Shown: positions 16,495-25,141 of the stretch, piece after piece
Position numbering within the stretch: position 1 is the stretch's first letter
How the letters are laid out: each line of letters starts with the position of its first letter
DNA from: JBAVVD01 sp049697115
GTDB taxonomy: Bacteria > Acidobacteriota > Aminicenantia > Aminicenantales > UBA4085
Direction of reading: 5' to 3'
Length of the DNA: 34,716 bases
Assembly: GCA_049697115.1 (NCBI GenBank)
Contig: JBAVVD010000018.1
Location: forward strand, 1-34,716
The notes under the pieces: model-generated
Told to the model about the DNA's origin: nothing
What the model saw: the letters and a program-made list of their open reading frames with translations, nothing else
Databases searched by the model: none
Program-made: the position numbers and the translations under genes

Positions 16495-17202
16495 TTATAT
16501 GGATTTCTCCTGCCCATTTCCGGCAGGAGATTTTCTTTTCATCTCCATGAGGCCATCCAGAAAATTTACCTTTTCCTTGTAGGCAGACAGCAAATAAATC
16601 CGGGCCTCAAAATTATTGGGTTCACGGCGGACAGCGTCCTGACAGGCCTCTATGGTCAAGTTGATGGCCTCGAGGTCGCTTTGAAAGACTTCAGCCACCT
16701 GAGGGTTCAGACTTCCTTTCTGAGAGGTAATGGCCTCTGTCAGAGCTTTAACCGCCAATTGATAATGACGTTCGGCCTCCTGCAATTTTTCAAGAGTGAA
16801 CCTCTGCTGTACACTCATCTGGGAAATGCGCTTTCCTCCCCACGACTTCCACCCCATCATTATCCCTCCGATGACGACCGCCAGAACAAGCAGTGCGCTC
16901 ACAGCGTATTTCCACTTCCCCGTGAAAACAATAATCGCGGACCATCGACTCTTTTCGGGCCGGACAGAAGACTCCCCATTTTCAGCAGTTCTCAGCTTTT
17001 CCAGGATGGCCGCCCAGGTCTCATCGGAAGGCGAGGGGGTTTCCAGGGCCTGAGCTCCATTGACTATTCCCTGAAAATCATGGAGAATTTCCCGGCATTC
17101 GGCGCATCCCCCGACATGCTTTTTCAGCCGCGCCCAATCGGCATCATGGAGCTGGCCGTCGAGCGAATCACTGATGAGGCGTCTGGCTTTTGTGCATCTC
17201 AT
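16495..17202 (-). CDS. Zinc-finger anti-sigma factor with periplasmic helical domain
   Basis: A 235-residue protein. The N-terminal zf-HC2 type anti-sigma domain has Cys3, His29, Cys33 and Cys36 (HxxxCxxC). One membrane helix lies at about 98-117 ('KYAVSALLVLAVVIGGIMMGW'). A helical outer region of about 115 residues ('LEKLQEAERHYQLAVKALTEAI', 'FEARIYLLSAYKEKVNFLDGL') looks TPR- or coiled-coil-like. AGGAGG (17215-17210) lies 7 nt before the ATG. It starts 11 bp after the ECF sigma stop, so the two are co-transcribed. The family holds its sigma factor inactive at the membrane until a signal releases it. Confidence 0.88.
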   Translation of the reverse strand: MRCTKARRLISDSLDGQLHDADWARLKKHVGGCAECREILHDFQGIVNGAQALETPSPSDETWAAILEKLRTAENGESSVRPEKSRWSAIIVFTGKWKYAVSALLVLAVVIGGIMMGWKSWGGKRISQMSVQQRFTLEKLQEAERHYQLAVKALTEAITSQKGSLNPQVAEVFQSDLEAINLTIEACQDAVRREPNNFEARIYLLSAYKEKVNFLDGLMEMKRKSPAGNGQEKSI

Positions 17203-17213
17203 TGTCCTTCCTC

Positions 17214-17900
17214 CTAGACAATCTGTCTATTTATCAGGTATTCCCGGACCTTCATCCTGGCCTTAAAAAGTTGGGATTTGGAGGTCCCCACAGACAGGCC
17301 CAGCATTCGGGCGATCTCATGGTGTTTGAATCCCTGCACATCATGGAGAAGAAAAATTCTCTTCAACTTCTCCGGCATCCGGGCGATGGCTTCTTCCAGA
17401 GATTTTTTCACGGCGACGTCTGAAGAATCTCGGGTTTCTTCCCGAAGGATTCCCTCCACTTCCCCTAAAGGCACGAATTTCCGGAGTTCTATCCTTTTTT
17501 CGCGCAGATAGCTGTAACAGGTATTCAAAGCAATACGGTAAATCCAGCCCACGAAAGTTTCCACTCTCCGGACATCCTTTATGTGGGTAAAAATTTTCAA
17601 AAAGATCTCCTGAAGCAAGTCCTCTGCGGCGGTTCGATCATAGGTATACCGATAGGCCAGGCCGAAAAGCGCGTTTTTAAACCGAAGATAAATGGCCTCC
17701 ATGGCTGTCGCATCACCGCAGCAGCTCCGGCGGATTAAATCAGCCAGAGTCTCAACGGAAGGAAAATCCGGCGGATGCTCTGTCCGCTTTCTTCTTTCGC
17801 TCACCCGTTCAGCCTCCGGAAATATTTTACCTGTCGTGGTGTTGTTCCCATTATCACTCAATTGGATTTCCTTTGCCAGGGTGAAGATCTGAGATTCCAC
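17214..17900 (-). CDS. ECF sigma factor (RpoE-like)
   Basis: A 228-residue sigma factor. About 45 poorly conserved N-terminal residues come first. Region 2 follows ('AIYLRFKNALFGLAYRYTYDRTAAEDLLQEIFLKIFTHI', then 'FVGWIYRIALNTCYSYLREKR'). Region 4 ends the protein ('RMPEKLKRIFLLHDVQGFKHHEIARMLGLSVGTSKSQLFKARMKVREYL'). It is read from a GTG at 17900 with GAGGAAA about 9 nt upstream. Later in-frame starts would shorten the N-terminal tail without affecting the domains. It heads a three-gene operon with its anti-sigma factor and the DUF4097 protein. Confidence 0.93.
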   Translation of the reverse strand: MESQIFTLAKEIQLSDNGNNTTTGKIFPEAERVSERRKRTEHPPDFPSVETLADLIRRSCCGDATAMEAIYLRFKNALFGLAYRYTYDRTAAEDLLQEIFLKIFTHIKDVRRVETFVGWIYRIALNTCYSYLREKRIELRKFVPLGEVEGILREETRDSSDVAVKKSLEEAIARMPEKLKRIFLLHDVQGFKHHEIARMLGLSVGTSKSQLFKARMKVREYLINRQIV

Positions 17901-17923
17901 TTGAATTCTTTCCTCAACCCTAA

Positions 17924-17952
17924 AAGATGAAAAAGAAGGGCAAAAGGTTGCC
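17924..17952 (-). promoter_or_regulatory. Candidate ECF-type promoter of the sigma operon
   Basis: Read leftward, GGCAACCTTTT (from 17952) and CATCTT (17929-17924) stand with a 17-bp spacer between GGCAAC and CATCTT. This resembles the AAC-containing -35 and CGTC-like -10 of many ECF promoters and would allow autoregulation. The motif is seen; function is inferred. Confidence 0.4.
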
Positions 17953-17973
17953 GAAAATTCCTTAAAAAGACTC

Positions 17974-18001
17974 TTGAAAAGTTTTCCAATTCTGTCATAA
18001 T
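17974..18001 (+). promoter_or_regulatory. Candidate promoter of the PAS/GAF histidine kinase
   Basis: TTGAAA (17974-17979), a 16-bp spacer and CATAAT (17996-18001), each five of six to the sigma-70 consensus, in the gap divergent from the ECF operon. The start near 18008 would give a leader of about 110 nt. Confidence 0.45.
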
Positions 18002-18119
18002 AAGAATAATATTTCGTAATGTATTCTAGGAAGAGGGCCTTTTATCACCGAGACCGTCTTGAAAAAACCATGAAGACATTAAAATTCTTTCCGCTCGCCC
18101 TTCACTAGTCAGAGCCATC

Positions 18120-21100
18120 ATGGAAAAGGCCAAAAGAGAAAAGCCGCCAACCGCTTTAGAGAAGGAAGAAATTTTTCGCCTTCTCGCCCAAAACGCTCAA
18201 CACGGAATTTACATTTTATCCAACGAGGGATTCGTCTATGTCAACAAGGCCTTCGAAAAGCTCACCGGCTATACTTCCAGAGAGTTGTACGGAAAAAAAT
18301 TCCATTTCGCTGACCTTGTCCACCCGGAAGACCAAGAGCTCATCATTGATAGACCAGCCGCACGGGAAAAAAGAAAAGCCTTCCCCTCCGCGCATGAATT
18401 CCGCATTGTTTCAAAAGAGGGAGCCGAAAAAATCGTTAAAGTCAATACGTTTCCTCTTTCCGGAGGAAAAAATCGGGTTCTGGGAATTATCCGGGATGTG
18501 ACCGAACGGAAGAAAGCCGAAGAAGCCCTGCGGGAAGATGAAGAACGAATCAAGAGCCTTTATGAGAGCCCCACCATAGGACTTTACCGGACTTCTCCGG
18601 ACGGCCGCATACTCCTGGCCAACTCGGCATTGGTCCGGATGCTGGGGTACGCTTCATTTGATGAACTTTCGCAAAGAGACCTCAGTAAAGAGGGGTTTGA
18701 CTCCTTATATCCAAGGTCGTCCTTTCAGGAAAAAATCGAGAAAGAAGGGGAAGTCAAAGAGTATGAAACCGCCTGGAAAAGAAAGGACGGCTCGGTCATT
18801 TTCATCCAGGAAAGTGCCAAAGCCATACGCGACTCATACGGCCAGATTCTCTATTACGAGGGAGCTGTCGAGGATATCACGGAAAAGAAACGGGCGGAAG
18901 AGCTCATTAAAAAACGGCATGCCCAGCTGGAACTCATTCTTCACATCCAAAGCGAAATTCCGATAGACATGGATATGGAAACCATCCTGACAAGGGCGGC
19001 CGAAAGCATCGGCCAGTCGTTCGGCCACTACAAAGTCTCGGTCAACCTCTTTGATCCAGAAACCGACGAAATTGTTTATCTTTTGGGCTGGAATAAAACA
19101 GGCTTCGATATTCGCCGCGGCCACCGGCAAAAGCTGGGCCAGGGGCTTATCGGCAGGGCCGCCCAGCTCAAAAAATCCATCGTGGCCAATGATGTCTCTC
19201 AAGAGCCCGGCTATTTTGCTCTCATCCCCCAAACAAAATCAGAGCTCATCATCCCATTGCTGGTCAAGGACCGGCTCGTGGGAGTCCTTGACCTTCAGGA
19301 TGACAGGCTCAATGCCTTCAGCGAAGATATCGTCTCTGTCCTCCAGTCCATCGCCAATTATATCGCCCATATCATCCATGAAAAGAAGGAAGAGGAAGAT
19401 CTCCGAAAAGAAAGGGATAAAGTCAAAAAGGAAAAAGCCTATCTCGACCGTTTGCTCGACAGCGCCCAGGAAGCCATTGTCGTGGCGGATAATGAGGGGA
19501 AGGTTCTCCGCATCAATCCGCAGTTTACTAATATTTTCGGCTTTGCTGCGGAAGAGATCCTAGGCAAGTCTCCAGACCGATTGATCGCCTCTGCCGATTA
19601 TTACGAGGAAGCGCGTTCCCTAACAGAAAGAGCGGAGAAAGGAGAAGAGCTGGCCGTCGAAACCGTCCGCCGCCACAAGGACGGATCGTCCATTCATGTG
19701 TCGCTTCTTATTTCCTCCATTAAAGTGAACGGCACATTGGAAGCCATTTACGTCATCTACAGGGATATCACAGCCCGCAAACAGGCGGAAGAAAAACTGA
19801 TCAAAAATGAGATGCTCTATCGGGCCCTTTTTGAGCATTCCAACGACGCTGTGTTTCTCCTCAATTTGGAAGGAGGCCATATCCGGGCCAATAAAAAAGC
19901 GATGGACATGCTTGGATACACAATGGAAGAGATTTTGACCAAGTCCGTCAAAGATACCGTAGCCCCTTATGAATATCCGGATGCCGAGGACAAACTGAAG
20001 GGATTGATTGCGGGGAAATCTTTTCCTGCCTATGAGCGCATTTTCCGAAAAAAAGACGGGACGGAATTCCCGGTGGAAATCAACGTGGCGCTCATCTGCG
20101 ACCCGGAAAACAGGCCCCTGCTGATCCAGAGCATCGTCCGCGACATCACCGAGCGGAAAAGGGCCGAAGAGGCTCTACGAAAGAGCGAGGAGCGGTTCCG
20201 GCTTCTCGCCCAGAACGCCCAGGATATCATCTGTCGGTACGAGTATATTCCGCAGCGCCGCTTTGCCTATGTCAGTCCGGCCGCCACGCGCATCACTGGC
20301 TATACGCCTGAAGAGCATTATGCGGATCCAGATCTGGGTTTCAAAATAGTTCACCCGGAGGACCGCCACTTTCTTGAATCCATAACTCAAGGAGATTTCA
20401 CTCCCGGGACTCCCATCACTCTCCGCTGGATATGCAAAAATGGAGAGATCATCTGGACGGAGCAGCACAACACACCCATTTATGATGAAGAAGGTCATTT
20501 AATCGCTATCGAAAGCATTACCAGGGATAGCACCGAGCGCAAACTGGCGGAAGAGGCCCTGGAATCCGCCTTGGAGGAGAAAGATATCCTTCTGAAGGAG
20601 ATTCATCACCGCGTCAAAAACAACATGCAGATTATCTCCAGCCTCCTCAGCCTTCAATCCAGCTATATCAAAGACCCGCCGACCGTGGAAATATTCAAAG
20701 AAAGCCAGCGCCGCATCCGGTCCATGGCCCTCATCCACGAAAAGCTTTATCAATCGAAAAGCCTGGCCTCGATCAATTTTTCCAGTTACCTCAATAATCT
20801 GGCTTCCGGTCTGCTCTATACGTACCAGAAAGATTCGGAACGGATTCAATTAAATGTGGATGTGGAAGACATCTCTCTGGATATTCAAACCGCCATCCCG
20901 TGCGGGCTGATTGTCAACGAACTTGTTTCCAACTCATTGAAGCACGCATTCCCGGAAGGTAAAAGCGGAGAAATTTATATCGGCTTCCATCGCCTGAAAA
21001 GCAGTGAGCTCGAGCTCATTGTCAGAGATAACGGCGTTGGCTTGCCCGAAGGTTTCAACCTCCAGCAATCCGAATCCATGGGGATGCAGCTGGTCATGAT

Positions 21101-21215
21101 GCTGACCGAGCAACTCGAAGCCCGCTTTGAACTGAAAGAAAAAGAAGGAGCCGGATTCAAGTTCGTCTTTAAAGAGCTTAAAACAAGTCAAAAACCTGAA
21201 TCAAAGTCCCCTTGA
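18120..21215 (+). CDS. Soluble multi-PAS/GAF sensor histidine kinase (HisKA_2 type)
   Basis: A 1031-residue cytoplasmic sensor kinase with no membrane helix. Domain order by eye: PAS (about 15-130), PAS (140-260), GAF (265-423), PAS (442-560), PAS (566-683), PAS (690-808), HisKA_2 (815-895) and HATPase_c (920-1020). Each PAS ends in the typical 'DITERK' linker. The phosphoacceptor lies in EIHHRVKNNMQ (His829 or His830). The ATPase N-box is 'NELVSNSLKHAF' and the G-box is 'DNGVGLP'. The kinase belongs to the HisKA_2 branch often found with orphan or PhyR-type partners. No response regulator gene is adjacent, so the partner is elsewhere. The ribosome site before the ATG is weak. The stop is 87 bp from the convergent PiT gene. 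Confidence 0.92.
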   Translation: MEKAKREKPPTALEKEEIFRLLAQNAQHGIYILSNEGFVYVNKAFEKLTGYTSRELYGKKFHFADLVHPEDQELIIDRPAAREKRKAFPSAHEFRIVSKEGAEKIVKVNTFPLSGGKNRVLGIIRDVTERKKAEEALREDEERIKSLYESPTIGLYRTSPDGRILLANSALVRMLGYASFDELSQRDLSKEGFDSLYPRSSFQEKIEKEGEVKEYETAWKRKDGSVIFIQESAKAIRDSYGQILYYEGAVEDITEKKRAEELIKKRHAQLELILHIQSEIPIDMDMETILTRAAESIGQSFGHYKVSVNLFDPETDEIVYLLGWNKTGFDIRRGHRQKLGQGLIGRAAQLKKSIVANDVSQEPGYFALIPQTKSELIIPLLVKDRLVGVLDLQDDRLNAFSEDIVSVLQSIANYIAHIIHEKKEEEDLRKERDKVKKEKAYLDRLLDSAQEAIVVADNEGKVLRINPQFTNIFGFAAEEILGKSPDRLIASADYYEEARSLTERAEKGEELAVETVRRHKDGSSIHVSLLISSIKVNGTLEAIYVIYRDITARKQAEEKLIKNEMLYRALFEHSNDAVFLLNLEGGHIRANKKAMDMLGYTMEEILTKSVKDTVAPYEYPDAEDKLKGLIAGKSFPAYERIFRKKDGTEFPVEINVALICDPENRPLLIQSIVRDITERKRAEEALRKSEERFRLLAQNAQDIICRYEYIPQRRFAYVSPAATRITGYTPEEHYADPDLGFKIVHPEDRHFLESITQGDFTPGTPITLRWICKNGEIIWTEQHNTPIYDEEGHLIAIESITRDSTERKLAEEALESALEEKDILLKEIHHRVKNNMQIISSLLSLQSSYIKDPPTVEIFKESQRRIRSMALIHEKLYQSKSLASINFSSYLNNLASGLLYTYQKDSERIQLNVDVEDISLDIQTAIPCGLIVNELVSNSLKHAFPEGKSGEIYIGFHRLKSSELELIVRDNGVGLPEGFNLQQSESMGMQLVMMLTEQLEARFELKEKEGAGFKFVFKELKTSQKPESKSP

Positions 21216-21302
21216 TATTTGACCTCTCCTTGAAGGGGATCGTTAAAATGTGAGAGAATCTCTTCCTGTTCTTCGTGGACATGTGGACATCCAGCGACAC
21301 TC

Positions 21303-22538
21303 TCAGCCCAGCAAACGGAGAACAAAATAAAAGGCAATGGAAAAAAGAGCAGCGGCTGGGACGGAAACGAACCAGGCAAAAAATATCTTTTTGATGACGC
21401 TCAAATCGATGGCGGATATTCCGCGGGCCAAACCAACTCCAATGACGTTTCCCACACAGACATGGGTTGTCGAAACGGGCATGCCCAGGCGCGAGCAAAT
21501 CAAGACGGTTGTGGCGGTGCCGAATTCCGCTGCGAATCCTCGCGTGGGAGTAATGGCCGTGATTTTTTTCCCCACCGTCTCCATGACGCCGCGGCCCCAG
21601 ATATAAGCCCCAAAAGCAATCCCAACGCCGCCCACCATCAACAGCCACAGAGGAACGCTCACTTTCATCTCCACCCTTTGAGTCTGGAGAATCACGACAA
21701 TCGCAGCGACAGGGCCGATGGCATTGGCCACATCATTGGCGCCATGGGAAAAGGCTTCAAAACTGGCTGAAAGAACCTGGAGAGGACTGGTCATTTGTTC
21801 CACCTGGTAATAGGGATCCATTTCTTTTTCTCGGTATCTCTTGAGCAGGGCAAAAGCCACGCCATAAGCCGCTGCGCCAATAGCCGCGGAAATGAAAAAG
21901 GCCTTCGAGAAAGGCAGGTTCATGTGAAGGTTTTCCAGACCCTTATAAATCGTTGCCAAGGAGAGAATGAAAAAGACAATCCCCACAAAAAAAGGGCCTA
22001 TTTTTTTAATCTGCTCAACCGGATTGGACGAACTCAGGATGAATTTCTTTATGATGCTGAAAATCGTATAAGAAACAAGGCCGCCGAAGATAGGAGAGAC
22101 AATCCAGCTTAACGCAATGAACAACATCACTTTCCAGTTGATGCCCGCAAAGCCCACACTGACCAAGCCAAACCCGACCACACCTCCGATAATCGCATGG
22201 GATGTGGATACAGGAAGCTTCCAATGGGTGGCAATGTTCACCCAGATGGCTGAACCCAGCACGGCCGCCAGCATCCCGCATAATAATAGATGAGGCGTGT
22301 CCGTAAACTGAAGGGGATCGATAATCTCTTTACGAATGGTATTGGTCACATGCGCTCCCACCAAGACAGCCCCTAGAAAATCACAACAGGCCGCAATGAT
22401 CACGGCCTTTTTGATGGTCAAGGTTCCAGAGGCCACTGAAGTGGCCATGGCATTGGCCACGTCATTGGCGCCGATATTGACGGCGCTGTAAAAGCCGGCC
22501 AGAAGAGCGATGCCAAAGAAGAGAAAACCCGTCTCCAT
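21303..22538 (-). CDS. pit: PiT family inorganic phosphate permease
   Basis: A 411-residue membrane protein of the PiT family, low-affinity phosphate (metal-phosphate) symport across the inner membrane. The two inverted halves each carry the GANDVANA signature: 'NIGANDVANAMATSV' near residue 22 and 'SHGANDVANAIGPVAA' near residue 265. About ten to eleven hydrophobic helices are visible. A GGAGAGG ribosome site lies a few bases before the ATG. It follows the DUF47 gene by 64 bp on the same strand, the common pairing of PiT with its regulator. Confidence 0.94.
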   Translation of the reverse strand: METGFLFFGIALLAGFYSAVNIGANDVANAMATSVASGTLTIKKAVIIAACCDFLGAVLVGAHVTNTIRKEIIDPLQFTDTPHLLLCGMLAAVLGSAIWVNIATHWKLPVSTSHAIIGGVVGFGLVSVGFAGINWKVMLFIALSWIVSPIFGGLVSYTIFSIIKKFILSSSNPVEQIKKIGPFFVGIVFFILSLATIYKGLENLHMNLPFSKAFFISAAIGAAAYGVAFALLKRYREKEMDPYYQVEQMTSPLQVLSASFEAFSHGANDVANAIGPVAAIVVILQTQRVEMKVSVPLWLLMVGGVGIAFGAYIWGRGVMETVGKKITAITPTRGFAAEFGTATTVLICSRLGMPVSTTHVCVGNVIGVGLARGISAIDLSVIKKIFFAWFVSVPAAALFSIAFYFVLRLLG

Positions 22539-22602
22539 TCAGACCGGCCTCTCCTTCTCTGGATTCATAACGGCTGTATCCTCTCTGCGCTTCAGGAAAA
22601 CT

Positions 22603-23277
22603 TCAGGATTTATGAAGCATCATATTGAGTTGGTCGCCGAGATTTTCGGCATGGTTGGCCAGGGAGCCCAATTCACGAAAAACCTGCATCCACATCATCA
22701 CGGAAACGGGATCCAATTGATCCTCAATGGAAAACATCTTCTTCACCAGCTTCATCTGGACCTTGTCCGCTTCATGTTCTTCCATCTTGAGCTGCTCGAT
22801 AAGGTCCATGACTTTCCGCGCTTCGGCTCCGCTAAAAGACGTCTCGGCCAGGGTTTTGATCTCGCTCGAAATCCGCATGGCTGTCTCGCACGTCTTGAGA
22901 ACCTTCTCGACCAGGTTCTTCAGACATTCCTTGAGCTCATCCGGAACGGCCATTGACCGCATGGTCACAAGTGCGGCCAGGTCTTCGGCTGAGTCGGCCA
23001 TCTTATCCTGCTCTCTCAAAAAATTTAAAATGTCGCCTCTGTGGACGGGCAGTAAAAAGCTTTTGGGCAGGTTGTTTCGAATCTCCTTTTTGACCAGATC
23101 CGCATCATGCTCGGCCTTAAAAATCTCTTTAGCGATTTGATTCAGTTTCTCCGTATCTCCTGTAATTAGGCTTTCCACAAGCGGTCTGACCAGGTCGACA
23201 CACTGCTTGACTTTAAGGAAGTGCTGGTACAGAGGTTCAAAGGGAGACTTACCGAAGAGTTTGCTTAAGATACTCAT
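22603..23277 (-). CDS. DUF47 / PhoU-like phosphate transport regulator
   Basis: A 224-residue all-helical protein of the DUF47 (TIGR00153, PhoU-like) family, which is almost always encoded next to PiT permeases and thought to bind to and modulate them. Visible family features are 'FKAEHDADLVKKEIRNNLPKSFLLPVHRGDILNFLREQDKMADSAEDLA' (about 49-97) and the second half 'KMEEHEADKVQMKLVKKMF'. The E/DxxxD positions are those that bind metals in PhoU proteins. GAGG lies 7 nt before the ATG. It is directly upstream of pit and probably co-transcribed. Confidence 0.9.
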   Translation of the reverse strand: MSILSKLFGKSPFEPLYQHFLKVKQCVDLVRPLVESLITGDTEKLNQIAKEIFKAEHDADLVKKEIRNNLPKSFLLPVHRGDILNFLREQDKMADSAEDLAALVTMRSMAVPDELKECLKNLVEKVLKTCETAMRISSEIKTLAETSFSGAEARKVMDLIEQLKMEEHEADKVQMKLVKKMFSIEDQLDPVSVMMWMQVFRELGSLANHAENLGDQLNMMLHKS

Positions 23278-23349
23278 GGCTATACCTCGTGCCTTTTGAA
23301 AGGCCTGAACATAAAGAAGGACTCATTGTAATAAGCCCCTCTGAGAAAA

Positions 23350-23814
23350 TCAATTTTTTTCTTTCTTCAGAATGTCTTTGAGCTTGATCTCCATATCGTC
23401 GAAGTGCGTTCCCTGCCAGAAGATCTTTCCACAACGGGGGCAGAGGGCAAAAGAACGGGCGCTTTCGTAGACAAACGGGGCGACCAGGTTGGCCGCTCTG
23501 GGCTTGGGCAAGCTTCTCATTCTGACATTACATTCAACGCACCGAGAAAAGGGTTCGGCCTCCTCCCAGAGGTCAAATTCCCGCAAAACCTGTCTGACCT
23601 GGTCTTCCCAACCTTCGCTTTCCACAAAAAGTTTCCGCTCTTTTTTAAGTCGGGCCAGAAGGGCGTTATCCCGAGACAGAAGAACGCGGTGCTCTTTCTC
23701 TGCCAGCTCCAGGAGCTCGTCATCCTCAGCTTTTGGAAAATAGAGGACATCAAATCCGAGGATCTTGAGCCACTTGGCCAATTTTCCAAGCATGCAGTCG
23801 ACGACAAATTTCAT
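23350..23814 (-). CDS. Mut7-C (DUF82) PIN-like domain protein with zinc ribbon
   Basis: A 154-residue protein matching Mut7-C. The N-terminal PIN-like nuclease fold has conserved acids (Asp6 in VVDCMLGKLAKWLKILGFD, Asp31/32, Asp49 in LLSRDN). A zinc ribbon follows with Cys92/Cys95 and Cys125/Cys128. In the family this module is predicted to be an RNase; a substrate is not known. There is no strong ribosome site. It lies 72 bp upstream of the DUF47 gene on the same strand and could share its transcript, but a functional link to phosphate uptake is not evident. Confidence 0.88.
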   Translation of the reverse strand: MKFVVDCMLGKLAKWLKILGFDVLYFPKAEDDELLELAEKEHRVLLSRDNALLARLKKERKLFVESEGWEDQVRQVLREFDLWEEAEPFSRCVECNVRMRSLPKPRAANLVAPFVYESARSFALCPRCGKIFWQGTHFDDMEIKLKDILKKEKN

Positions 23815-23889
23815 GAAACGAAGTCTAACTCCAGAATAATGAATAGCCGGAGACTTTTCAACCGGACGGAAGCGCCATTACGAATCCGC

Positions 23890-24606
23890 TCATAATCCGA
23901 GGAACTGAACGCTCAGGCCGGAGATAAAAATCATGGCTCCGGCCAGAGCATGAACATATCTTTCCAGTTTTCCCAGACGAATAAAGCTTACTCCCCAGGA
24001 AGAGAGCGCAATGATGGTTAGCATAGTTATTATCGTGGCCAGGCCAAAAGCTGCAGTGACCAGAACGACTCCGCTGATATTGTGCCTGGCTGCCGGGTAC
24101 ATGACCAAGGGAATCAGCGGCTCGCAGGGCCCGAAGACAAAAATGATAAACAGAATCCAGGGCGTGATGTTGGCTTTCTTTTCCGGTTCATGGACATGGA
24201 CATGTTCAGCCTCATGGTTATGCAGATGATCATGAGTTTGCCCGTCGGTGTGGAGATGAACATGCCGATGGGGCTTGTTCTTGATTGCCCTATGCAGCCC
24301 CCAGATAAAGTAGGCGAATCCGAAACCGATCAGAAGCCAGGCCGCTGCATTTCCACGGATTGATTCTGCGGCTTTCAGCCGTAAGACGGCAATGCCAAAA
24401 AAAATCCCGATAAAACCGAGGACAACAGAGCTCAACACATGCCCAAGCCCGCATAAGAAAGAAATGAAAAGGGTTTTGGAAAGCGTCCACCGCCTGGCCC
24501 GGCTGATGACGATGAAAGGAAGATAATGGTCAGGCCCCAGAAGAGTATGGACAAAGCCGAGAGTGGCCGCCGTCCCTGCGATAACTAAAATCTCTCTGCC
24601 GGCCAT
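23890..24606 (-). CDS. UreH/NiCoT-like membrane metal transporter with His-rich loop
   Basis: A 238-residue membrane protein with about six helices. Helix I carries 'GFVHTLLGPDHYLPF' (His20, Asp26, His27), a variant of the His/Asp-His metal motif of nickel/cobalt transporters and UreH-like proteins. A central hydrophilic loop (about 112-140) holds eleven histidines in alternating pattern (HVHLH, HDHLHNH, HVHVH), which suggests divalent metal binding. 'FVFGPCEPLIPL' (157-168) is a second conserved motif. It may import or export nickel, cobalt or a similar cation; direction and metal are not decidable. An extended -10 (TGTTATACT) upstream probably drives it. Confidence 0.75.
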   Translation of the reverse strand: MAGREILVIAGTAATLGFVHTLLGPDHYLPFIVISRARRWTLSKTLFISFLCGLGHVLSSVVLGFIGIFFGIAVLRLKAAESIRGNAAAWLLIGFGFAYFIWGLHRAIKNKPHRHVHLHTDGQTHDHLHNHEAEHVHVHEPEKKANITPWILFIIFVFGPCEPLIPLVMYPAARHNISGVVLVTAAFGLATIITMLTIIALSSWGVSFIRLGKLERYVHALAGAMIFISGLSVQFLGL

Positions 24607-24671
24607 TTGGTCCTGCTTGACTTTATCAAAACCTCAGAATTGGATTCTCCACAAAATCCAGAAGATGTGAA

Positions 24672-24680
24672 AGTATAACA
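24672..24680 (-). promoter_or_regulatory. Candidate extended -10 promoter of the UreH-like gene
   Basis: Read leftward, TGTTATACT (24680-24672) is an extended -10 element about 65 nt before the ATG, with no convincing -35. It lies between the tRNA and the transporter gene. Confidence 0.35.
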
Positions 24681-24728
24681 TATCGATGCAAATATGAAAA
24701 TTAAATTCAAAAGTTGAGGCGAAGAGGA

Positions 24729-24804
24729 TGGTGGACGGTAGGGGATTCGAACCCCCGACCTCAGCGTTGCGAACGCTGCGCTCTCCCAGCTGAGCTAACC
24801 GCCC
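24729..24804 (-). tRNA. tRNA-Ala (anticodon CGC)
   Basis: A full 76-nt cloverleaf on the minus strand. Acceptor GGGCGGT pairs with ACCGTCC, including the G3:U70 wobble that marks alanine tRNAs. The D-stem is GCTC/GAGC. The anticodon stem CAGCG/CGCTG has loop TTCGCAA (anticodon CGC, reads GCG). The T-arm has loop TTCGAAT. The discriminator is A73 and the CCA end is encoded in the DNA (24731-24729). Confidence 0.97.
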
Positions 24805-25106
24805 ACATAAATTCAAAACGACGGGATTCAAAATTTATCATTTTTTCTGTATTTTTTCTACTCATGGCTTTTTTTGAAAAATAAAGATTGGCCCTGGATA
24901 GTCCCTGTTTGTTCAAAAACCTAGAGGGACAGGTTTGTTCGAGAATCCACAGAAACTGGCCGGGATCGCTCCACGAGTTATACGTGTGCTCTTCCATCTT
25001 GTACGCATGAAAGAAGTTGGAGAAATTTCAATATTGGATCGGCAATTTTGATATTAGACCCGGCTCGGCTCTATGACGAAAAGTGGGGTAGAAGGAACAG
25101 GGTCAC
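24805..25106. other. Intergenic stretch, no gene seen
   Basis: About 300 bp between the tRNA and the his promoter. Short open frames here have no ribosome site or recognisable sequence. It contains an imperfect repeated phrase around 24908-24950 (tttgttca...aacc and ggtttgttcgag) and, near its right end, 'aacagggtcact' beside the his promoter. I cannot assign a function. Confidence 0.5.
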
Positions 25107-25135
25107 TTGACAAAGAAAAAATTTTTTTCTATGAT
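25107..25135 (+). promoter_or_regulatory. Strong sigma-70 promoter of the his operon
   Basis: A perfect TTGACA (25107-25112), a 17-bp spacer containing an A-tract and T-tract, and TATGAT (25130-25135, five of six). This is the best promoter-like sequence in the window. The expected start, 6-8 nt past the -10, falls at 25141-25143. A25142, the purine there, is the first base of the leader-peptide ATG, so the mRNA may be leaderless. Confidence 0.72.
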
Positions 25136-25141
25136 CACGCC

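Noticed and set aside
16333..17217. Plus-strand open frame of 294 codons over the anti-sigma gene
   Set aside because: It lies opposite the anti-sigma and DUF4097 genes, both of which have strong ribosome sites and signature motifs.
21206..21240. Bidirectional terminator between the kinase and pit
   Set aside because: A tcccctt/aagggga repeat is present, but the loop is about 20 nt and no T-run follows on either side.
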